A model generated the notes under the pieces. That model was not told the origin of the DNA. It worked only from the letters and a program-made list of their open reading frames with translations, and did not search any database. Below are positions 1 through 5,400 of a stretch of 10,009 nucleotides of DNA, piece after piece. Origin of the DNA: Bacilli bacterium (GTDB lineage Bacteria; Bacillota_I; Bacilli_A; RFN20; CAG-826); NCBI GenBank assembly GCA_016296285.1, contig JAEDJP010000046.1, positions 1 through 10,009 of the forward strand, written 5' to 3'. A program made the translations under genes and the position numbers. The number at the start of each line of letters is the position of its first letter. The stretch's first letter is position 1.

Positions 1-293
1 ATGGTCTTGAGCTGACCGCTGACGCTGTAATAGTAAACAGGCGTGGCAAATACCAACACATCGGCATCGTGCATCTTGGCCACAATCTCATCTGCGTCAT
101 CCTTTATAACGCAGTGTCCCAGCTTCTGACAGGCAAGACAGCCCTTGCAGAAACTGTATTGCTTTTCCCGCAAATACACAGTCTCCACTTGATTGCCCGC
201 TTCCTGCGCGCCCTTGGCAAAAGCCGTCGCGAGCGTCTCGGAATTGCCGCCCTTGCGAGGGCTGGAAGAAAGAATCACGACCTTTTTATTCAT
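1..293 (-). CDS. Flavodoxin-family NAD(P)H-dependent FMN oxidoreductase (3' end outside window)
   Basis: The first 97 residues of a cytoplasmic flavoprotein reductase run off the left edge; family members are usually about 180-200 residues. The start is the ATG at 293-291, with an AGAGGTG ribosome binding site 6 bases upstream. Residues 5-20 (VVILSSSPRKGGNSET) are the classic phosphate-binding loop for FMN in the NADPH-dependent FMN reductase / flavodoxin_2 fold. A Cys cluster CKGCLACxxxGHC follows near residues 49-61, as in iron-sulfur flavoprotein-like members. ATPVYYYSVSG near residues 84-94 is the isoalloxazine-contacting loop. The gene is divergent from a MerR regulator, and a MerR-type promoter faces it, so it is probably that regulator's target. 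The substrate cannot be told; a quinone, nitro compound or other electrophile would fit the family. The fold assignment is firm. Confidence 0.9.
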   Translation of the reverse strand, partial: MNKKVVILSSSPRKGGNSETLATAFAKGAQEAGNQVETVYLREKQYSFCKGCLACQKLGHCVIKDDADEIVAKMHDADVLVFATPVYYYSVSGQLKT

Positions 294-335
294 GTTAGAC
301 ACCTCTTGTGTTTTGTTTTCGTATGTGTTTTTCTA

Positions 336-369
336 ATTTCAACACCTAAACCTGACTTAAGGTCAAGAT
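336..369 (-). promoter_or_regulatory. MerR-type promoter/operator driving the flavodoxin gene
   Basis: On the minus strand TTGACC (366-361) is followed by a 19-base spacer and TGAAAT (341-336). The spacer contains the imperfect dyad CCTTAA-N6-TTTAGG (362-345). An over-long 19-bp spacer with a dyad inside it is the hallmark of promoters activated by MerR proteins through DNA distortion. The promoter points at the flavodoxin gene, and the neighbouring MerR protein is the obvious ligand. Confidence 0.6.
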
Positions 370-399
370 AGTTTTTCTAAAAATATGGGAGGATTCTTT

Positions 400-840
400 A
401 TGTATTCCATCGGACAGGTATCAGAGATGTTCGGCTTACCCATCTCCACGCTGCGCTATTATGACAAACAGGGGTTGTTTCCCAAAATGGAGCGGGTCTC
501 CGGTATCCGCAAATTCAGTGAGACGGAGATCGAAGCCCTCCGAGTCATTGAGTGCTTGAAGAAATCCGGTCTGGAAATCAAGGATATTAAACAATTCATG
601 GATTGGTGCGTAGAAGGTGCATCCACCTATCCTCAGAGAAAAGCACTCTTTGAAAAGCAAAGGAAGAGACTTGAGGCAGAACTTATCCACATGAACAAAG
701 TGTTGGATATGCTGAAATTCAAGTGCTGGTACTATGAGCAGGCAATGCGAGATGGCTCCGAAGATCAAGCGCAGAACATGATTCCCGACGGACTCCCGGA
801 AGATGTGCGAAGAGCATATGAAAATGCACACCATGATTAA
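400..840 (+). CDS. MerR-family transcriptional regulator, AdhR/NmlR-like
   Basis: A 146-residue one-component regulator. The start at 400 is preferred over the in-frame ATG at 385 because GGGAGG (387-392) lies 7 bases before it. Residues 1-40 form the MerR winged helix-turn-helix (YSIGQVSEMFGLPISTLRYY, then a GIRKFS wing). Residues about 76-107 form the dimerising coiled coil, ending in the KCWYYEQA signature typical of the AdhR-like branch. Counting from this start, a cysteine falls at residue 52 (IECLKK). A single conserved Cys there is the thiol sensor in the AdhR/NmlR group, so a response to aldehydes or other electrophiles is likely by analogy. No metal-binding Cys pair is seen. The gene is divergent from a flavodoxin-type reductase and probably controls it through the long-spacer promoter between them. 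Confidence 0.9.
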   Translation: MYSIGQVSEMFGLPISTLRYYDKQGLFPKMERVSGIRKFSETEIEALRVIECLKKSGLEIKDIKQFMDWCVEGASTYPQRKALFEKQRKRLEAELIHMNKVLDMLKFKCWYYEQAMRDGSEDQAQNMIPDGLPEDVRRAYENAHHD

Positions 841-858
841 AAACATGTCGTGAAAAGA

Positions 859-902
859 TGCGCCCCTCTGAACCTTTCTACGAAAACTCGAAGGGGTGCG
901 CA
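859..902 (+). terminator. Weak hairpin after the MerR gene
   Basis: TGCGCCCCT (859-867) can pair with AGGGGTGCGCA (892-902) through nine base pairs with a two-base bulge, enclosing a 24-base loop. There is no T-run after it, so factor-independent termination would be poor. It is the only structure seen between the MerR stop and the dyad before the first Fic gene; the rest of 841-974 shows nothing recognisable. Confidence 0.3.
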
Positions 903-974
903 GTCCGTATCAAAATTGGTCTTTGCTTTCGATGGAATTCCGAGGCCGATGCATTCGCGTCAGCTGTTTTCGCT

Positions 975-1005
975 TTCAGTTGTATACAGTTTGTAGACAA
1001 CTGAA
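975..1005 (+). promoter_or_regulatory. 31-bp operator-like dyad upstream of the BRO-N/Fic gene
   Basis: Two 13-bp arms, TTCAGTTGTATAC and GTAGACAACTGAA, with a single mismatch between them, surround a 5-bp centre (AGTTT). The dyad ends 16 bases before the start codon and overlaps the candidate -35 element and spacer, a good site for a repressor. There is no T-run, so it is not a terminator. The gene it precedes encodes a BRO-N domain, a DNA-binding-type module, so autoregulation is a reasonable guess but is not shown. Confidence 0.6.
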
Positions 1006-1012
1006 GTAGAAT
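983..1012 (+). promoter_or_regulatory. Candidate promoter of the BRO-N/Fic gene (possibly leaderless)
   Basis: TATACA (983-988), an 18-base spacer, then TAGAAT (1007-1012). The -10 element lies only 9 bases before the ATG at 1022 and no Shine-Dalgarno sequence is visible, so the transcript would have almost no leader. The second Fic gene has the same arrangement. The -35 match is weak (4 of 6 to TTGACA). Confidence 0.4.
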
Positions 1013-1021
1013 GTATTCGAG

Positions 1022-1891
1022 ATGATTGTGAAGAAGCATTCCGTTCGCGATTTCCACGGCAAACCTGTACGGGCTGTCTGGGATGAAGCTTTATCGAAAT
1101 GGTGGTATTCCGCCACGGACGTCGTTTTCGCGTTGATGGATTCCAAGAACCCGAGAATCTATTGGAACGCCATCAAGAGAAGGAACCCGGAACTCCGCGC
1201 ATTTTCTAGTAGCCAAAAGCTTTTCGCCGAGGATGGGAAAAAATACGAAAGCGATGTCTTGGATGAAAAAGGAATCCAAAGGCTAGGCATGCTTCTTCAT
1301 AGCAAACACAACCTCGAAATCCAAAGATGGGTCGAAGGATCTTTGGATTCGGTGGACGAGCAAAGCAAACGGAAAGCGCATGCCCTTTGGGAATCCGATG
1401 TTCTAGATTCATCGAACGTCGGGAAAACGGTTCTCCTTCAGCAGATTCACGCCTTTCTTTTCGAGGGTTTGTACGATTTCGCGGGAAAGATCCGAACCAA
1501 GACGATCTCAAAAGGTGGCTTTGTTTTCGCGAATGGCGATTTCTTGCCCCGAACCTTGAGTAGAATCGACGCGATGCCGGACTCATCCTTCGATGAAATC
1601 GTGGACAAATATGTCGAGATGAACGTCGCGCATCCCTTTCTCGAAGGGAATGGAAGGGCCACTCGAATTTGGCTCGATTTCCTTTTGAAGGAAAGACTTG
1701 GAAGATGCGTGGATTGGTCGAGAATCGAGAAGAAGGATTATCTGGACGCGATGGTTCGAAGCCCCATCGACGCCAGGCCGATCCATCGATTGCTACAGAA
1801 TGCCTTGACGGATGAGGTCAACAATCGGGAATTGTTCCTCAAAGGCATTGACTATTCCTATTATTACGAAGAAGAGGATGATGCCCTTTAA
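1022..1891 (+). CDS. BRO-N domain fused to class III (NmFic-like) Fic adenylyltransferase
   Basis: A 289-residue fusion. Residues about 8-105 resemble the BRO-N/DinD-type phage antirepressor domain (WWYSATDVVFAL, then NPRIYWNAIKRR, then SDVLDEKGIQRL). Residues about 108-284 follow the Neisseria NmFic family closely: DEQSKRKAHALWES, QQIHAFLFEGLYDFAGKIR, a flap around GGFVFANGDFL, and the catalytic motif HPFLEGNGRATR at 204-215. His204 is the expected base and Arg211/Arg215 the nucleotide contacts. Fic enzymes transfer AMP to hydroxyl side chains of target proteins. Class III members carry an inhibitory [S/T]xxxE[G/N] helix at the C-terminus. Here it reads S279-YYY-E283-E284, so the inhibitory Glu is kept but Gly/Asn is replaced by Glu. 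Usual NmFic proteins are about 190 residues and lack the N-terminal domain. No Shine-Dalgarno is visible; the start is simply the first ATG of the frame. The target is unknown. Catalytic domain call firm, BRO-N call good. Confidence 0.88.
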   Translation: MIVKKHSVRDFHGKPVRAVWDEALSKWWYSATDVVFALMDSKNPRIYWNAIKRRNPELRAFSSSQKLFAEDGKKYESDVLDEKGIQRLGMLLHSKHNLEIQRWVEGSLDSVDEQSKRKAHALWESDVLDSSNVGKTVLLQQIHAFLFEGLYDFAGKIRTKTISKGGFVFANGDFLPRTLSRIDAMPDSSFDEIVDKYVEMNVAHPFLEGNGRATRIWLDFLLKERLGRCVDWSRIEKKDYLDAMVRSPIDARPIHRLLQNALTDEVNNRELFLKGIDYSYYYEEEDDAL

Positions 1892-1964
1892 GGGGTGTTA
1901 AGCAAGCCGGAATCCGGGTGGTCGGAAGGGTTTTCTGACGGTCGATTGCCCGTCCTTTGAAATC

Positions 1965-1999
1965 TAACTGCATATTTTTGGCCGAAAAATATGCAATTA
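1965..1999 (+). promoter_or_regulatory. Long dyad upstream of the second Fic gene
   Basis: A perfect 11-bp inverted repeat, TGCATATTTTT (1969-1979) and AAAAATATGCA (1985-1995), surrounds GGCCG. Allowing one mismatch it extends to TAA...TTA, 15-bp arms with 14 matches. It lies in the 146-bp gap between the two Fic genes and ends just before the candidate -35 of the second one. An operator fits better than a terminator, because the right arm is A-rich and has no T-run after it, but a role in ending the first transcript cannot be excluded. Confidence 0.55.
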
Positions 2000-2002
2000 A
2001 AA

Positions 2003-2031
2003 TGTACAGAGCAGACAAAGACGGATAGAAT
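2003..2031 (+). promoter_or_regulatory. Candidate promoter of the class II Fic gene (possibly leaderless)
   Basis: TGTACA (2003-2008), a 17-base spacer, then TAGAAT (2026-2031). The -10 ends 6 bases before the ATG at 2038, so transcription would begin at about the start codon. The AGGA at 2032-2035 is too close to the ATG to be a normal ribosome binding site. This is the TANNNT-six-bases-ATG arrangement associated with leaderless genes. An alternative upstream promoter, TTTTTG-17-TAAAAT, overlaps the dyad. Confidence 0.4.
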
Positions 2032-2037
2032 AGGACC

Positions 2038-3081
2038 ATGAAGATCCTTTGTCTCAAAGAACAAGTTCTCGCTCTCAAGGACCCCCTCGTCATCGCGATG
2101 CTGCAAGGCGTCGAGGTGAATCGGGGCAAAACCTTTCGCTTGCCCCCGAAAGTCAAACTGAATCGCCTGCACGACCTGACGAAGCGGCGAAGCGTCACCT
2201 CGAGCAACGAGATCGAGGGCATCAAGGTCGAGAAAGCCCGGGAAGAAGAAGTCCTCGTCCGTCATATGGATCCCGAGACGAAGGAAGAATACTTGCTCCA
2301 TGGGTATAACGAAGCCTTGCAAAACGTGTTCATCGTATATCCCTATCAAGAACTCTCGGAATCCTATATCAAAGACCTTCATTATTTCCTTTACGCTTCC
2401 TTTGCCCCGGAATTTGGAGGGAAGTACAAAAGCGAGCCGAACGCTATTCGCGAATACGATAAGAAAGGCGGCTTCGCCCGTACCGTATTCGTCCCCCCGG
2501 GACCCGAGGAGACGAACGGTCTCATGGGAAATCTCGTTTATCAATTCAAAGAGTGCATGAAAGACCCGGGATGCAACCGGTTGCTTGCCATCTTCGTGTT
2601 CGTGCTCGATTTTTTGTGCATCCATCCCTTTTCCGACGGAAACGGTCGCGTCTCGAGGCTTTTAACGACGTTCTTGCTTTTGAAGTACGGCTACGGCCTA
2701 GACCAGTATTATTCTTTGTCTTACGTTATCCTCCGCCATCTCGACCGTTATTACCAAGCGCTGGAGAAGTCTTCTATTGGCTGGAATCAAAACGAGAACG
2801 ACCCGTCCTTCTTTGTCCATTTCATGTTGGGATGCCTCCAAGAAGGATACGAGAAACTTGCCTACCTTTTGGAAATCAATTCCCTTCCAGGCCTAGCTTC
2901 AGAAAAGGTCTTGAAAGTCATCCAAGATGCCAAAACGCCGATTGCGAAAGCGGACATCGAGGAGATTTTGATCAACCTTAATCGGACGACCATCGAAAAA
3001 GCTCTTGGCGAGCTCAAGAAGGCGGGCCGAATCTTGATGATTCAAAGCGGCAAATACGCGAAATATTACAAGGTCGATTGA
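2038..3081 (+). CDS. Class II Fic-family protein adenylyltransferase with C-terminal winged helix
   Basis: A 347-residue cytoplasmic Fic protein. The N-terminal helix carries S56-NEI-E60-G61, an exact match to the inhibitory [S/T]xxxE[G/N] motif that in class II Fic proteins lies before the Fic core and blocks ATP binding by its Glu. The flap segment is near FARTVFVPPGPEE (146-158). The catalytic loop is HPFSDGNGRVSR at 196-207, an intact HPFx[D/E]GNGRxxR, so the enzyme should be active once relieved. Residues about 285-347 form a winged helix (VLKVIQDAKTPIAKADIEEIL, then a basic YAKYYKV end), common in this Fic_N/Fic/wHTH architecture and possibly DNA binding. It follows the BRO-N/Fic gene in the same direction after 146 bp, with its own dyad and promoter, so it is probably an independent unit. 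Target unknown; autoadenylylation is common in the family. Confidence 0.93.
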   Translation: MKILCLKEQVLALKDPLVIAMLQGVEVNRGKTFRLPPKVKLNRLHDLTKRRSVTSSNEIEGIKVEKAREEEVLVRHMDPETKEEYLLHGYNEALQNVFIVYPYQELSESYIKDLHYFLYASFAPEFGGKYKSEPNAIREYDKKGGFARTVFVPPGPEETNGLMGNLVYQFKECMKDPGCNRLLAIFVFVLDFLCIHPFSDGNGRVSRLLTTFLLLKYGYGLDQYYSLSYVILRHLDRYYQALEKSSIGWNQNENDPSFFVHFMLGCLQEGYEKLAYLLEINSLPGLASEKVLKVIQDAKTPIAKADIEEILINLNRTTIEKALGELKKAGRILMIQSGKYAKYYKVD

Positions 3082-3132
3082 AGGGACCCGGGGAAAACCA
3101 AGGGGAAAAAGTTTTTCGCGATCTCCCTTATT

Positions 3133-3162
3133 GCATCGCTTCCTTTAACGCGGAAACGATGC
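3133..3162 (+). terminator. Hairpin downstream of the class II Fic gene
   Basis: GCATCGCTTCC (3133-3143) pairs with GGAAACGATGC (3152-3162): 11-bp arms with one C-A mismatch and an 8-base loop. It is followed by CTTTAAGGG, only a short T stretch. It lies 52 bases past the Fic stop. A weak terminator or mRNA 3' stabiliser is the simplest reading. Confidence 0.4.
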
Positions 3163-3230
3163 CTTTAAGGGCGGGACAGGTATGCCGCTTCCTCGCCGTT
3201 TTCACGACCATCATCAAAATCTTGCGCACG

Positions 3231-3300
3231 AAACTTTTAAAAACGTGTAACGGATGCACATAATCAAACTTAAAAATGTGCAACAGTTACACATAATTCA
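3231..3300 (+). promoter_or_regulatory. Tandem imperfect repeats forming two palindromic operator sites before ATPase 1
   Basis: Two units of about 35 bp follow each other (3231-3265 and 3266-3300), each reading AAACTT, an A-run, then RYGTGYAAC, then a CACATAAT end. Within them lie two 19-bp near-palindromes, 3243-3261 and 3276-3294. The second is ATGTGnAACnGTTnCACAT. Their centres are 33 bp apart, close to three helical turns, so proteins bound to both would face the same side. The two sites are also inverted copies of each other, GTGTAACnnnTGCACAT against ATGTGCAnnnGTTACAC, making a nested dyad. A decayed third start (AAAGTTAATGAGTG) follows at 3300. The likely -10 TAAAAT (3334-3339) lies 40 bp further on. 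Confidence 0.6.
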
Positions 3301-3356
3301 AAGTTAATGAGTGGATTTTCTGGTGCTTTCTTGTAAAATAAACGCGGAGGAAACCT

Positions 3357-4769
3357 ATGGAACGAACCATCCTCAAAGAATTGATCGAATGGAAGAACGA
3401 CCCTCGCCGAAAGCCGCTTCTCATCACGGGGGCAAGACAAGTCGGGAAAACCTATGCGGTTCAGGAACTTTTCGCCAAGACTCAGTTTAAGAAGTGGGTC
3501 TTCGTCGATTTTCGCCGGGATGCCGCTTCTCGCCGTTACGTCAAGAATCACCCGGACCCCAAAGCAATCCTTGCTTATCTTGAAGTCGCTTATAACACCG
3601 AGATCGATAAGGATACCCTCCTTTTCTTTGACGAGGCCCAAGAGGCGGTCCAAATCCTGACCGCGGCCAAGTATTTCTGCCAGGATTACCCTGAACTTCC
3701 GGTCATCATCACGGGCTCCTTGGTCCGCGTTCGCCTCAAGCAACTGGAGAGGGATGAACGGGATGGCGAAATCCGCCTAGATCCCGAAATCGAACCCGAA
3801 AACCAGGATGGGCACAACAATTTCCTCTATCCGGTTGGGAAGCTCGACACGCTCGATATGCGGGGCATGACCTTCGATGAATTCTTGCTGGCGAGGAACA
3901 AAAAACTCCATTCTCTCGTTCAGAAAAGCGTTCTCGAACGAAAGCCCCTCGATTCGGGACTGCACGAAATGGCGCTTGACGCTTTCTTCGCATATCTTCA
4001 GGTCGGAGGCATGCCGGAAGCGGTCGCGGTCTATCTAGAAACGCAATCGACGTTAAGGGCCCAAAGGGTATTGCAGGGAATCTTCGACGGCCATCTGTCC
4101 GATATGGCGCTTTATCAGATCTCATCCGCGACGATATCCAGGACTCGCATGGTGTTTCAGAACATCTATCAGCAACTGAACAAAGAGAACAAGAATTTCA
4201 AGATTTCCTTTTTAGAGAAAGGGAAGCGATACCGCGATTATCTCTCTCCCTTTGATTGGTTAGAACTCGCAAGGCTCGTGAACAAAAGCCATCTCGCCAA
4301 GGAACATGTCACATATCCCCTCAAAGAAGGCGAAGAATCTCTCTTCCGCGTCTATCTCCCCGACTGCGGCCTCTTCGCCTTCGAGGCAGGCGCGGACTTT
4401 GCCTCGTTTAAGGACTCGCTTTCTTCCAACACCCTTTCTGGCATTTTCTTCGAGAATTATGTCGCAGAAGAACTCGTTGCTCGCGGTTACCCTCTGTTCT
4501 ATTGGAAGGGAAAAACGACCTCGGAGATGGAATTCGTCCTCGGCTTGCCTTCGGGATTCATCCCCGTGGATTGCAAGAAAAACAAAGGGAGGCTCGATTC
4601 CTTAGGCGCCTTCCGTTTCCATAATTCGGACTTGTTCGCTTTGAAGATCAGCCAAAATCCATTCGGTTATTCCAGGGAGAAGAACCTCCTTAGCATTCCT
4701 TTCTATGCCCTGCCTTTCTTCCTTGACGACCTTCCTCGGTTTATCGAGGATTTCAGTAGGCAAAAATGA
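3357..4769 (+). CDS. AAA ATPase with DUF4143 C-terminal domain (ATPase 1)
   Basis: A 470-residue protein of the AAA_14/DUF4143 family. The start ATG has GGAGG (3346-3350) 6 bases before it. Walker A is GARQVGKT at 25-32, Walker B LLFFDEAQ at 88-95, and sensor 1 VIITGS at 116-121. GGMPEAV at 217-223 is the family hallmark at the start of DUF4143. The C-terminal part has FFENYVAEEL (364-373), then EMEFVL (390-395) and PVDCKK (403-408). These align with the ExDFV...xEVK core of the restriction-endonuclease-like fold seen at the end of many such proteins, though here the second acidic position is Asp-Cys-Lys. An unusually charged stretch (about 127-155) separates sensor 1 from the LYPVGKL segment. 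Members are abundant in gut bacteria and have no agreed function; defence, toxin and mobile-element roles have been proposed. A protein-binding operator pair precedes it. Confidence 0.9.
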   Translation: MERTILKELIEWKNDPRRKPLLITGARQVGKTYAVQELFAKTQFKKWVFVDFRRDAASRRYVKNHPDPKAILAYLEVAYNTEIDKDTLLFFDEAQEAVQILTAAKYFCQDYPELPVIITGSLVRVRLKQLERDERDGEIRLDPEIEPENQDGHNNFLYPVGKLDTLDMRGMTFDEFLLARNKKLHSLVQKSVLERKPLDSGLHEMALDAFFAYLQVGGMPEAVAVYLETQSTLRAQRVLQGIFDGHLSDMALYQISSATISRTRMVFQNIYQQLNKENKNFKISFLEKGKRYRDYLSPFDWLELARLVNKSHLAKEHVTYPLKEGEESLFRVYLPDCGLFAFEAGADFASFKDSLSSNTLSGIFFENYVAEELVARGYPLFYWKGKTTSEMEFVLGLPSGFIPVDCKKNKGRLDSLGAFRFHNSDLFALKISQNPFGYSREKNLLSIPFYALPFFLDDLPRFIEDFSRQK

Positions 4770-4834
4770 GCGAATTCGCCGCATCCATGAGATAAGTTTC
4801 CTGCCGTTCTCAATTCGGAGAGATCATCAAGGGG

Positions 4835-4870
4835 AAAGCGCCGACAAACCGCTTTAAATTTTGGTTTTTC
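4835..4870 (+). terminator. Hairpin with T-rich tail after ATPase 1
   Basis: AAAGCG (4835-4840) pairs with CGCTTT (4850-4855), followed by AAATTTTGGTTTTTC. The stem is short. The right copy of the duplicated unit has a 7-bp version, AAAGCGG/CCGCTTT at 6831-6851. Its place after each ATPase gene and before each AlbA_2 promoter suits a terminator, but it travels with the duplicated unit rather than with the ATPases. Confidence 0.4.
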
Positions 4871-4887
4871 TCCCTGAATAAACCCGC

Positions 4888-4944
4888 ATTCTAATCAGAT
4901 GTTTTGATGCGAATGATTAGAATGATTAGAAAAATGATTAGAAT
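4888..4944 (+). promoter_or_regulatory. Iteron-bearing promoter region, left copy (decayed -35)
   Basis: TGATTAGAA occurs three times in direct orientation (4914-4922, 4923-4931, 4935-4944) and once inverted as ATTCTAATCA (4888-4897). The position matching the right copy's TTGACA reads TTGATG (4904-4909), so the promoter is probably weakened. GGAGG at 4946-4950 still precedes what was the start codon. Confidence 0.6.
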
Positions 4945-4958
4945 AGGAGGAGAACTCC

Positions 4959-5321
4959 ATAGAATTTCGAGAAACGGAAACGGTTGAATTGAAGTCGGTG
5001 GCTCAAGAAGGAGTCGCGAAAGAGTTGGTTGCCTTTGGCCAACCCCAGATGTTGACCTTGCGGCTCATGTCGCGCGATGGTTTGTTCACGAATCTTGGGC
5101 TCCTTTTGTCCGACCAGTGCCCTTTTTCCTTGAAGGTCGCGGTGTTCGAGGGCAAGGACCAAAGTGTCTTCAAGGATCGCCGGGAATTTACCGGCTCTCT
5201 TCTTGGGCAACTTAACGATGTCTATGATTACATCGATCTGCAGAATCGAACCCGCGCAACAATTGAAAAACTTTTGAGGATTGATACACGAGATCATCCT
5301 GACGGTTTGGGAAAACGCTAG
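4959..5321 (+). pseudogene. Truncated AlbA_2/ATP-binding regulator (left copy of the gene at 6954)
   Basis: This is a damaged paralogue of the intact gene at 6954-8279. Three lesions are visible. The start ATG has become ATA (4959-4961), although the ribosome binding site and following codons are kept. A 414-bp in-frame deletion joins residue 26 directly to residue 164 of the intact protein, removing nearly all of the AlbA_2 domain. The homologous reading stops near residue 252, and the frame ends with unrelated residues at TAG 5319-5321, so the ATPase-like and winged-helix parts are missing. Remaining coding differences are few (Val20 to Ala, Glu221 to Gly, Phe240 to Ile, Tyr251 to His). An internal ATG at 4989 could in principle start a 110-residue remnant protein (to 5321), but no ribosome binding site supports this. 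Confidence 0.9.
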
Positions 5322-5363
5322 ATGATTTGGAAAGCCGGGCAATCTTGGCATAGGTGAAAAAAA

Positions 5364-5377
5364 TGCGGGTAACCGCA
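5364..5377 (+). other. GNRA-type hairpin in the leader of ATPase 2
   Basis: TGCGG-GTAA-CCGCA forms a 5-bp stem closed by a GNRA-type tetraloop in RNA, flanked by seven A residues on each side, 10 bases before the ribosome binding site of ATPase 2. On the minus strand it would read as a short stem plus T7, a terminator shape, but no minus-strand gene needs one here. Confidence 0.4.
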
Positions 5378-5400
5378 AAAAAATTCTAGAGGTGAAGGGA

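Larger units (their letters stand above)
4785..5302 (+). repeat. Left copy of a duplicated promoter-plus-AlbA_2 gene unit
   Basis: This segment matches 6781-7711, apart from a 414-bp deletion at 5029-5037 and one 1-bp indel near 4935. From 5038 to about 5216 I see no difference from the right copy, while the noncoding part 4785-4958 differs at roughly one position in ten. Similarity begins at CCATGAGATAAG and stops at about 5302. The two copies are direct repeats flanking ATPase 2. Confidence 0.9.

Noticed and set aside
3096..3290. Minus-strand open frame ending in VKTARKRHTCPALKG and a short SALKEAMQ tail across the Fic/ATPase 1 gap
   Set aside because: It has no start with a ribosome binding site, it reads through the operator repeats, and no family is recognised. 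The repeats explain its repeated FK-containing motifs.
3231..3300. CRISPR-like array
   Set aside because: Only two imperfect units with no unique spacers between them. The internal palindromes point to operator sites.
4888..4944. Replication origin iterons
   Set aside because: The motif overlaps a promoter next to a regulator gene, the copies are few, and there is no Rep gene or DnaA-box cluster. An operator is simpler.
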